Source of the DNA: Sarcocystis neurona
Lineage: Eukaryota > Apicomplexa > Conoidasida > Eucoccidiorida > Sarcocystidae
Assembly (NCBI GenBank): GCA_000727475.1
Contig: KL647290.1
Span: 1,141,314-1,205,313, forward strand
Direction: 5' to 3'
DNA: 64,000 bases
The notes under the pieces were generated by a model, which was not told the origin of the DNA, did no database searches, and worked only from the letters and a program-made list of their open reading frames with translations. Positions within the stretch are counted from its first letter, which is position 1, and every line of letters starts with the position of its first letter. Made by a program: the position numbers and the translations under genes. This document shows positions 11,343-23,200 of this stretch, piece by piece.

Positions 11343-14233
11343 CTGCAGAGGAGAAAAACGCGCGCAGCAGCAGAGTTGTGTCGTCCAGGCACGTGTGTCA
11401 AGGCGCCCTCTCTATTTCTTTGGACTTTTTCTACGAGCTGTTCCTGTATTGTGCTTCCCCGTTTCCGCCGTCTCGGTGGTGGTGCACCGTGTTGCAGAGA
11501 GATTGGGAAGGATAGGATCACAAGCAAAGCTAGGGAGAAAGTGGACAAACAGCGTGCAGAAGTGCGGGGTCTGAAGAGCACAAGGGATGGGGACAAAGAC
11601 AAAGAGAGAGAAAAAGAGAAAAGAGATGAGGAGGAAGACGAAGAAGAATAGGGGCAGGGATAAAAACACACAGGGGAACTGAGAACGAAGAAGAAAGAGA
11701 AGGCGGAGGCAGAGAGAGAAGAGACCAGAAAAGGAGAAGGAGTGAACCGGAAAAAAAAGGGAGGAAGAAGAGAAGCAGCAAGAAGAAGAAGAAGCAGCAA
11801 CATTTGCTGACGTTTCTTCTACGCGTTGCTCGCTTTTTTGCTGGTGTGTCACTGCTTGTGGGCCTCGGTCCTCCTACCATCAGGGAAAGTAATTTCTTCA
11901 ACTTGGTTCACAAAAATCTCCTTCCGTACGCCACTTGGGAAGAAAATGTGCGCGTGTCCATCGGCATATTGCAGTTCTCGCTGACCGTCCCGGAACCTTC
12001 GAGAAGAGAAAGTTCAACACAAACAAGAAGAAAACGCTGGACTTTCCTTCCACCACTGCCACCTTCTCTCAGCTGCACACCCCCTTGATGGCTACCTCTT
12101 AGAGAATATCCGCGTCCCCGTACAAAACGCTATATATATATATATCTTTAGCACGCACACATATATGTACATATGTGTGTCTACTTTGTTGAAGAGATTT
12201 GGATGCAACAGTAGCAACCCGGCACGCAGGGAGGGAAGAGGAACACAGCAAAAGCAAAACAAGACGAATACGGAACAGAAGGACGCGCGGTGCCAAAGTT
12301 TGGAGGTGCGTGTATACGCGTTGGTGGTGTGGGCGGGTCTAGACACACAGACATATGTGGCGACACAGCCAACAGGTGTGTGTCTCTGTGTGGTGTCTCG
12401 GCGGGGAGCAGCAGCAGCAGGGCAGCAGCGAGGAAAGCAGAAAAACAGGACCCCCCGGCGGACTAACGTTGCCAAGGTCTGCCCTCCGCAAGGGCAGGCG
12501 TCCAACATGGACAGCCGCGCCGCCGGAGCAGCACAGAGAGCCGCACAGAGCTGCTGCCGGAAAAGGACCGCCCCCCCTCCCCGCCAACGCTGTGAGTAGA
12601 CAGAGAAAAAGTGTGGACGAATTGCCCTCTCGCAGCAGAAGCAGCAGCAGCAGGACAGCGGCATGGAAGGAAAAACACGAACCTTTGTGAAGACAGAGAG
12701 TCAGAGTCAGGCAGCTACCACAGCCTTCTCTCCGGTGCAACACAGCGGCCGAAGAAACACAGAGACACATAAAAGCACACTAATACATGCATACATATTC
12801 ACTGGGTCATACACTTACGAAACACCAACCCTCGCAAAAGGCATGGACGCGTCGCTCCGTACGCATCTATCTATATTCACTGATACATATATATATATAT
12901 GTAACCACCGATACGTACATATGCAGGATCCACCCATCTCTCCTCTTGCCACCTTTATATCTGTACATGGATATATACGGACACGTGTTTCTCTCTAGAA
13001 GTATATTTGTGTGTGCACACATATATGTACATATATAAATATAGAGTTAAAAGTCGACATTTGTGGGGACGTTGTAGTTGGTGTGATTGAGAAGCGCAAG
13101 TGAAAATCAACAGAGCAGGTCACCTAGGCTCTGCCTACGTATTACGGAACAGGGTTCTCTTCCATAAACTCTGCACGTATATATATATATATATGTATAT
13201 GCATTTATATATATGTGTATATATATATGCGTATACACATATATACGTATGTATACATATGTACATATATATATATATATATATGTATATGTGTATAGAT
13301 AGATAGAGAGTGAGAAAAAGAAGGGGAGTGGGAAAGAGAGGGAGAGAAAAATTCAAAGATCGAAAATTTTGCATCGACAACATACAATAAAAGAGATAGA
13401 GGAAGAAAGACAAATGAAGAGTAGTCGCATATATACGTATATATATATATATATATATANNNNNNNNNNNNNNNNNNNNNNNNNNNNNNNNNNNNNNNNN
13501 NNNNNNNNNNNNNNNNNNNNNNNNNNNNNNNNNNNNNNNNNNNNNNNNNNNNNNNNNNNNNNNNNNNNNNNNNNNNNNNNNNNNNNNNNNNNNNNNNNNN
13601 NNNNNNNNNNNNNNNNNNNNNNNNNNNNNNNNNNNNNNNNNNNNNNNNNNNNNNNNNNNNNNNNNNNNNNNNNNNNNNNNNNNNNNNNNNNNNNNNNNNN
13701 NNNNNNNNNNNNNNNNNNNNNNNNNNNNNNNNNNNNNNNNNNNNNNNNNNNNNNNNNNNNNNNNNNNNNNNNNNNNNNNNNNNNNNNNNNNNNNNNNNNN
13801 NNNNNNNNNNNNNNNNNNNNNNNNNNNNNNNNNNNNNNNNNNNNNNNNNNNNNNNNNNNNNNNNNNNNNNNNNNNNNNNNNNNNNNNNNNNNNNNNNNNN
13901 NNNNNNNNNNNNNNNNNNNNNNNNNNNNNNNNNNNNNNNNNNNNNGTAGTCGCATATATACGTATATATATATATATATATATATATACCCATATGTGCA
14001 TGTACATATATATATATATGAAAAAGAGGGGCGGGAGAATATGTGTGTGTAGACAACACATATGAAAGGACACAGAGGCAAGTAGGCAGGAAAAGATCAA
14101 TAAGAAGACAACACACGTATGTATATGTATGACATATTCATATATATATATATATATTATGTGAGTTACGTGTATACTCACATAAAGGTGTATGTATGAC
14201 ATATTCACCTATATATACAGGTCTCTATCTATC

Positions 14234-14264
<31 letters not shown>

Positions 14265-17200
14265 CATAGTCACATATATGTATATATATATATATCTACG
14301 TGTGCAGAGATTGAGAGAGCAAAATAACTGATGTCCGCTTTCCCCTTTTGTTTTCCTTCAGTTGAGACTATCTCAAGGGGAGACAGGAAGAGGAACCGGA
14401 AAGAAAGAAAAGAAGAAGAAACGTGAAGGACAAGAAATTGTTGAAATTCCCTTTGCGCCCACCTCGTAAATTTCCTGCCGTCGGCCATGGTGTACTGCAA
14501 AATGTCCTTCTGAGCGAAGTGGTAGATCTGCAGCACCCAAACAGCGCGGGGTCAGCATAACAGCAGCAGCAGTAGCAGCAACAGTAGCGGCAGCGGTTGC
14601 ACCAGCAGTGGCAGAAAAGCGCACAGCAGCCACAGCAACAGGAGAAGCACAGAGGACGCAGCAGACGTCGCGGAAGGAGCAGCAACAGCAGCATCAAAAG
14701 GACGGCAGCAGCACCGGAGGCCGGGATGGCAGGTAGAGCAGCAGCAGGAGTGTGACGGGTCGAACAGCGGGGGCAACAACAGCGGCAAGAACAGCAGCAG
14801 CAACAGCAGCAGCAACAGCAGCAGCCGCACCGCAGCTAGTAAGAAGGGCAGCAATGTAGCGACACGGACAAACAGCAGCACGAAAAGTAGCTGCTAATGA
14901 CAGCAACAGAACTAACAGCGTCAACGGAGACGGTAGCCGTCACAGGCACAGCAGTCCGACAGCAGACAGCAGCAGCAAGGGGGACACACACATACGACGG
15001 ACCATAAAATGTGCTGCTGCCGGATTGCTGTTGCTGCTCTACTGCTGCAGCTGTTGTTGTACTGCGGATGCTGCTGCCTTGTTGCCGCTGCTGCTGCCAT
15101 GTTGCTGCCGATGGTGTATTGCTGCTGCTGCTGCGATGTTGCTGCTGGTGCCGTGTTGCTGCTGCGGCCATGTTGCTGCTGCTGCTGTGTTGCTGTTGCT
15201 GCTGTACTGCTGCTGCTACTATTCCTGCTGCTGATGTGGCTGCTGTTGTTTCACGTGTGAGGGTGGCTGACGCTGGGGCCGTCCTTCGAAGCAACGCGCA
15301 GATCTCCATTGCCGAAAGTGACGAAAACTGTTCCGTCTTTCATTTGAACTTTCTGCAGGCCCCGCCCTTCGTAAAGCAGCCGCCGATGACCTGCTCGCGC
15401 AGCCGCAACAGGAGTGGCAGGAAGTGCAGCAGCAGGCGCAGCAGACCGTGGAAGAGACAGCGGGAGAAGTCGCAGGAACAGCAGCACAAAGAAGTAGCGT
15501 CCAGACAACAGAGCAGCAGACGGCTCGCAGGAGCGGAGACAGCAAGGAATTGCAGCGGCAGCAGCGTGTCAGGCGTCAGCAATTCGACAGAAACAGCAGC
15601 CCAGCGAGAGGCGGCAGTGGCAAGAAAAATGAGCAGCAGTCCACAAAAAGAGCAGCAGCAAACCGACAAGCAGCGGCATGAGAAGGATAGCAACAGCAGG
15701 AAGCAACGAGGGGAACAGCTGCTACAGCAGCCTACCGCGGACCCAGGCAAGGCTAAAGAGCAGCAGCACTCGCAGGAAAAAAGACAGCTGCAGGACTGCT
15801 GCTGCAGCTGCAGCAGCAGTGACTGCAGGACACACACTGTCGCAGCAGCAGCAGCAGCAGTAACAGCAGCAGCCGCAAGAACAGCGGTTGCACCACGTGG
15901 CAGCTTCCCCAGTCCGTCAGAGGCGCAGCAGGAGACAGCGCAGCAGAGAAAAGCAACAGCAGCACAGCAGAGGGACCAGCAAGCAGCAACTGTAGCAAAA
16001 ACGAGGCCACTTTTAACAGCAGCAGAGACTTTCCAGCAGCACACGGCAGCCGCCAAGGCCGAGCAACAGCCTCGCCGCAGCATTTCTGTCTCTTCAAGGC
16101 CGCAGAGACCAGTCAAGCGATTAAAAAAAATATCTCGGGCACTTTCCACTTGCATGCAGGACGCCGTATAACCCTGGTTCCTTCCCTGCAACCGACGTAT
16201 ATGTAGATCTACGCACACACACAGAAGCGAGCCAGGCACAGGCACCTCTGTTGACAAAGAAAAGTGCCTGGCTGCGGAGATTTCTACGGCCGTTCCCAGA
16301 AAAGTCCACCGGTGCACACACGCACACACAGATGCGCTAGGGTGCACGCGGATCAGTCTTGCTCTCTCTCTTAACTTCTCCACATATATATATAAATATA
16401 CGTATATATATATATATATAGGCAGATACATGGTACAGGATGATTCACAGCAGTGCCCGTCAGAACAGCAGTAGCCAGGCACGGCGTGCGGGTGATCCAC
16501 CTTTCTGTCTCTATGGAACTATATACGTGTGTCTTTCCATGTACATTCCCGCCATATATACGTATATATATATGTGTATATATACCCATATGAATATATT
16601 CACTAAACTTCCACCTGCTGTGCTTAGTAGCTTCTCACCTGGTCCTATACATATACACTTATTTATATATATATATATATACGTATGTATGAAAAGCTAC
16701 CGGTGTCACTTACTCGGGTGCATACAACAGGTATAAGCACGAGTATGTGAGTTTGATAAGAAGTTTCTACCGGTGTATTCATTGGCGCCCGTACACAGAA
16801 ATATACATATGTGTACACATACATGCGTGTCTACTACTATATATATGCATATACATGTGTCTACGACTACATACATATACACATGTACATGTATGTCTGC
16901 TAGTAGACACAGATTTGTATGTGTGTCTACAACCATATATATGTGTGTCAACTACTGTATATACATATATATACACATATGTGTCTACTACTACGTGTAT
17001 ACATACGTGTGTGTCCACTACTGTATATATATATATATATGTCTACTACTATATATATATCTACTACTATATATATGTCTACTACTATATATGTGTCCAC
17101 TACTATATATATGGGAATGCATCTGCGGCGCGTGATTTTCTGCGTGGGGCGCAGTTACCGACGGGCGTGCGGCTGCTGAAGTTGGCTCCCCCCTGAAGAG

Positions 17201-20200
17201 AGCGACGTGCAGCAGGGAAGTCAGCGGTGCCGCTTCCCAGTCTTTGGGGTGCCCCGCCACCTAGAACTACGTATCCAGTAGAGACAAAAAAAGACGAAAC
17301 AGGAGAGGAAGAAGAAGGAAAAGGAAAGAAAAAAGAAAAGGGGAGAAAGAGGGGGAAAAATAGAAAGGAGAAGGACCAGGAGGAACAGAAAGAGAGGAAG
17401 AAAAAGAAGAAGAGGAGAAGGCGGAAGAAAGGCAGGGGAAAATGAGGGAGGCGGCAAAGCGACGCATGTAGTGGGGAGCAGCAGCCTCACCTGCAGCGTA
17501 GAGAATTTCTCTTCTGTCGCCGCTGTTGCGAGTGTGTTGCACCGGGCCGCCACGCGTCAGCAGCTGCAGCAGCACCTCTTCGCTGCGACGGAACGGCTCT
17601 TCAAAGTCAAAGTTCAGCAGTTCCTTTGCGTCGCGTCGCCAGTTCTCTGCACGAAAAAGAAAGACGCGCTGGACAGTTTATTTTTGTTCTCTTTTTTCTT
17701 AGCAAAGAGGGACCGCAGGACAGAGAGAGCGAAACGGGACGGAAAAGAGAGGAAGGGCCAGAAAGAAGAGAGACGCCGAGAAAGAGAGAGTGGGGATGAG
17801 AGAAACCGAAAAAAAGGGGCAAAAAGAGGGCGAGAGACAGAAAGAGAAGGAAGAGAGGGACGCCAGGTTGCCCGTGTGTGTGCGAAGTGAAGATGGGAGA
17901 AGAAGCAGCAGCAGCAGCACAGACGGGAGTCTGGGGCGCGCGGGTCTCCGGAAGAAGCGACGAGACACTTGGTCGTGACGCGTTCGCGCGCTTGCAGCTC
18001 AGGAAGAAAAGAGACGCGACACACATCAACAAGAATATATCTCGAAGGCGATTTTCTTCTTGTTTGTCGAGGTGCAGAAAACATACGGGCCGACTGCAGT
18101 TCCAAAAAAAAAGTCGGTCGCAGGCAGTGAGCCATCGCATCTTCGCGCTTTTGCAGACAACTGCAGCCGAGACGCGCTGGAGAGAGACCCGAGAAGAAAC
18201 TGACGCCACGCAAGACAAACAAATATACGTCCAAGCTGCTTCACTTGCTGTCGCTCTGTGAAAAAGTCTCTTGTCTCCACACACACACCCAGGCGAGAAA
18301 CAAAAAATGTACACACCTGCAGGCGGGGGTCTCTCGATGCACAGAGAGACGCCTGCCCGCAAACACGGAGCGGAGACGAGACACGACAGAGAGGACGCTG
18401 CACCGCGTCTCTGCGTGTGCGGAAGGCTCCACAGGCAGCAGCAGCAGCAGGGGCCGGAGACGTCTTCTCTCCGATGTGCCTCAGCCCCCCAGACAGGCAA
18501 ACGACAGCGAGACAGACAGGGGGAGGGCCGCAGAGAGGGCCAGAAGAGAGAGAGGCGAGAGACGGGGGCAGACGGCGGAAAACAGCAGCAGAGGCGGGGA
18601 GACGGGGGGGGGGAGACGGACAGAAAAGAGGGACACCGGGGGGGAGACGGGGAGACGAGACGCCGAGAAAAACAGCGAGACACACAGGAAGGGGGGAGAC
18701 ACGGAGAGGGGGGACGGCGGGAGAAAACGGCGAGGAAAGCGGCGAGAAAGAGGGGAGACCGGAGGATGGGTCGGGGCAGACCGGCCACGGCGACGGAGAT
18801 CGGGGCAGACACGGAGGGCAGGGACACGAAAGGCAGACAGAAAAGGGACGGAGATATGTACGGAAGCAGCCACTGCAGTGGGTCGCGCGCGCGCGGTTCG
18901 AGAATTTCTTTCTAGAGGGGTGTGCCGCTGCATGTTTTCTCCTCCTCCCCAAGGAGTCTCATGAGCAGGCAGACATAAAATGTGGACGGCGGTGAAGAGG
19001 CAGGGAAAAAAACTTGCCAGTTTTCGGCAAGTGCTTCCGTGCTGGCTTCCCCGGTATTTAGAGAAGCCTATACGTGAATAGAGACAGAGGCCCGCAGGAG
19101 ACCCCGTCCTGCGGAGATACGCACCGACGTCCTGGAGAGAGTGAAGCAACGCCAGCAGCAAACTGTTGAACGAAGTGCATGCACGCGAGGGGAGCCGTAT
19201 CCCCATATTTGCAGTCTGTCGCCATATAATACGCGCCGCAGGGCATGCACTGCCTTCTCTGGAAAATGCATGCATTGATTCTCTTCTGTAAAATGCGGGC
19301 ACTGCTTTGATTCTAGAACGTGCGTGCATCGGTGTTCCTCTAGGAGGCGCATGCATTGATTATTCCATAGAAAACGCGTGGACTGATTTTTCCCCAGAAA
19401 AAGACGTGCATTGATTCTTTCTGCAAAGTGCATGCATTCCCCATGCTCCAGAACATGCTTGCATCCGGGTTTTTTTTCCTTCAAAATGCGTGCGTTAATT
19501 TTCCTCTTGAAAGTGCATGCATTGCCCCTCAGTGGATAGTGTGGGTATTCACTTTTTCCTCCCAAATGCATGCATTATTTTTCCTACTCCAAACGCGTTG
19601 CCTTCCGTGGCATGCGCTCGCAATGATTTCTCCATTAGACGCGCAGACACACACAAAGGGCTTCTTTAAAGTGCATGCGTCGTTTTTCCTGTTTTTTCTC
19701 GCGAGGCAGCAAGCAATGAAGAAAAGCCTTTACTCACGAAGATCGAAAGTTCCGACGACCTCCCTCCTTTCATCCCGCGCAAAGCATGACGCCTCTTTCA
19801 CCTCCTGCTGCTGCTGCTGCACTGCATCTTCTGCGGTCCTTGCGCCAAAAGCAGCAGCGCCGCTGACAGCAGCAGCAGGGTCACCGACGGCAGCAGCGGC
19901 ACGGGCGGCAGCCGCGTCTGTGCCTTGTATGTCGGTCTGTTGCTGCTGCTGCTTCTGCTGCTGCTGCTGTTTTTGCTGCTGCTGCTGTTGTTTTTGGTGC
20001 TCCTGTGCGTTTCTAAAAACGAAAGTTCGTTTCCTCCCGGGTTCGTGAGCAGCAGCACCAGTGGAAACGCCAGCGTCTCCCCCTGCGTCGATGCTGCCGC
20101 TACTGCTGCCGTTGTTGCTGCTCTTGCCTTCTGCAAGTGCACACACTGCCTCACAACAACTACTGCTGCTGCTGGGGCTGCCCCCGATACCGTTGCTGCT

Positions 20201-23200
20201 GCTGTCGTTGCTGCTGCTGTTGCTGCCGCTGTGGCTGCTGCTGCTGCGAGTAGATGTCTGAAACGGGAAGTGTGGACTGCAGGACGCCGGCAGGGCTGCG
20301 GCAGTACATGGGGCAGGGGAGAAGGGCGGCGACGCAGCAGCAGGAAGAAACTGCAGCAGCGGACGCGTCTTTTCTTGGTCGCTGTCGCTGCTGCTTCTTC
20401 TTGGCTGCTCTGAACCGCCCTCCCGCCAGACTTCTTGTTTCTCTTCTTCCCTGCTTTCTTCTCTGCGACGTGTAGCTGCTGCTCTCCTCCTCACAATCAC
20501 AGCAGCAGCACTGCGGCCTCCTCCAGCAGCAACTGCGGCAGAAGAAGAAGCACACGAGGAGGAAGAAGACGACGAAGAAGCAAACAAAGAAGACGAAGGA
20601 GAAGAAGAAGAAGAAAAAGAAAAAGAGCCACAGGCAGCTGCTGCCTGCTGTGTTGCTGTTACTGCTGTTCCGGCAGCAGCACACAGCAGTTCAGCCGTGG
20701 CAACAGCAGCTGGTGCACCGGCATTTGCAGAGCGCCACGCAGGGCCCTCTCGCAGTCCTTCGCTACAGGCGTTCACTCTGCCTGCTGAGACACGAGAGTT
20801 CTCACATTGCTGCTGATGCTGCACCTGCTGCTGCTGCTTCTGCTGCTGCTGCTGCTGCTCCATTTGTTGTTGCTGCTGCTGCATCTGCTGCTGCTCCACT
20901 TGCTCCTGCTGGTGCACTTGCTGCTGCTTCCGCACGTCCTGCTGCTGCTGCTGTTCCTGCGTGGAGCGGTAGTTCTGTTCAGGTGGTAGCTGCTGCATTT
21001 CCTGCTGCGACTGCTGCGTCTGCTGCTGCTGTTCGCGATGCTGCTGCAGCTTCGTGCTGCTGCGCGGACCAATGGGGAAGGGCGAGGCACCGGGCGTAAA
21101 ACTGTAGCAGCCCACAGCAGGCAGCACCGGCCTTCGCTGCCTATATTTGTAGCAGGGAATCATAGATTTGCCCTGTAGGCCTGTTCCTGCGTCAGCTTGC
21201 TGCCGCTCTTGCCGCTGCTGTTGCTGCTGCGGTCGCTGAGCCAGTTGCTGCTGCGGCGTGTGTTGCTGCAGCAGTGCCAGCTGCTGTTCTAGCAGCGGTT
21301 GCAGCACCGCCAGCCGCTCTTGCAGCTGCAGTTCTTCGTCTGTTGTTTGCCTCTCCGTGGCTCGGGCCGCATCCGCGGCGCTCTCTGATGCTCGCAGCTG
21401 CTTTTGTTGCTGCCGCTGCATCTGCTGCATTTGCTGCACCTGCAGCAGCAGGTTCTCTACCACGCGTTGCTGCTGCTGTCGGTGGAGCCTGTCGCTTCCG
21501 ATAGCGATAGAAGTAGCAGGTGGATCGCCCATCTCGAAAGCTGTATCGTCTGCTCCTGCTGTTGTTGCTGCTGATACTGTTTCTGCTGCTATCGGTGTTC
21601 CCGCCCGTGCTGGTGCTGCTGTTGCTGCTGGTGCATGGCCGCGGACCGCTAGAGCCTGTGGCGCTTCTACTGACGATGCGACGTGTTGCTGCAGCGAGAA
21701 AGGAGCACCGGCTCCTTTTCCTTTGCTGCTGCTCCTGTTCCTGCTGCTGTCGTCGTAATGATCTGTTCGTGTACAGCGGGTTGCCCTTTCAACCTCCTCT
21801 TCTTCATTCATGTGCCGCACGAGGAGTGCTGGCTGCTGGCGCAGCAGCGCCTCTCCGACTTCCTGTTGCTGCCGCAGGTGCCGCTGCTTCGTCGAGAAAA
21901 CTTGCTCAAGCTCCGGCGACTCTGCCTGCTGCTGCAGCAGCCTTCTCGGGGAAGAGGAAGAGGAGGAGGACGCAATCCCCTCCCTTCGAGACGTCCGCAA
22001 CACAAAGTCCGCGTCTTGTTTTTTTCCTTCTTTGGCTGCTGCACCTGCTGCTGCAGCCTTTGGCAGTCCCGCTGCTGCAGATCGTCGAGGTCTGTGCTGC
22101 TGCTGCTGAGGGGCAGAAATCTCCTGTGGCAGTCCCTGCTGTTTTCTCTGCTGCTGCTGCTGCTGAGAGGGAGAACTCTCGTGTTGCATCTGCTGCTGCT
22201 CGCTCTGCTGCTGCTGCTGCTGCGGCAGCTGCGACGGCCGCTGTCGCTGCCGCCCCGGCTCCTGTAGCCTGCCTTCCGAGACAACACGCAGTGAAGTTCC
22301 TGCTGCTGTTGCTTCTGCTTCTGTTGCTGCTGAGGGCGAGAGCGGCAGTCCTCCTCTTCCCACCTGCAGCAGCATCCCAGAAGCAGCAAGACCAGCAGGC
22401 TTCCCCATTACCGCAGCAGGCCTGGAGGCAGAAGAGGCAGCAGCAGCCCCACGGGCATGTGCTGCAGTATTCTGCTGCATTGGCCTTTGGTGTCCGTCAG
22501 GGATAGACCCGTCCTCTGCTGCTGCTGCTGTGACAACTACTCCTGCTGCTGCTGCTACAGAAGAGGAAGAGGTCAAAAAGTAAGCGCAAGACGAGGAAGA
22601 AGGAGAAGCTCCCGGGACTCCACCACCACGAAGAGAAGGGAAACTCTGTTCGCTGTTGCTGCTGTTGGCGTGGCTGCTGCTTTTGCTGCAGCTGTCTTGA
22701 TGAAACTGAGGTGACGCCGCCGCTGGGCCGTTTCTTCTACCTACAAACAACACTCCAGCAGAGCAGACGCTGCGCACGCATGAACATTCGACCAAGCAGC
22801 AGCAACGGTCGTTCCCTCAGAAAGAGCAACAAGACCGGCAACAGCAGGGCTGCCGTCCTTCAGCAGCAGCACCACTCCGTTCAGCAGCAGCAGCAGCGAC
22901 AGCTGTAGCAGCAGAGTCCTCGCAAAGGCGACAGCAGTACACCGCCAGCAGGCGCAAAGCAACAGCAACCGAGCAGACAGCAGAAGGCAGTCGGCAGCAT
23001 CAGCAGCAGCCAAATCCCCCAGAAAGTGCAGCAGCAACAGCAACAAGCTGAAGTTCCTTCGCACCAGCACCAGCAGCAGCACCTCCTCCACGACGCACGC
23101 CACGCGGACCGACGTCTACAAGAGGACCAGCAGCAGCCGCGAACAACAGCAGCAGCCCAAAGAGAAGCAACAGCAGCAGCAGCCAGTCCAGCAGCAGCTG

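Noticed and set aside
13135..14208. Minus-strand open frames of 240-357 codons around 13.1-14.2 kb
   Set aside because: They run through the block of N and through TA repeats; the reading is an artefact.
15011..16171. Plus-strand open frame of ~386 codons (Cys/Leu then Gln/Ser-rich)
   Set aside because: It begins with Cys/Leu runs from CTG triplets and crosses the G-box exon 10 in antisense. It is best explained as a repeat shadow.
17607..18952. Long frames on both strands in 17.6-18.95 kb (Ser/Pro/Leu/Arg or Arg/Glu/Gly-rich)
   Set aside because: All frames stay open because of purine/pyrimidine bias. None has normal composition except exon 7 at the left edge, which uses another frame.
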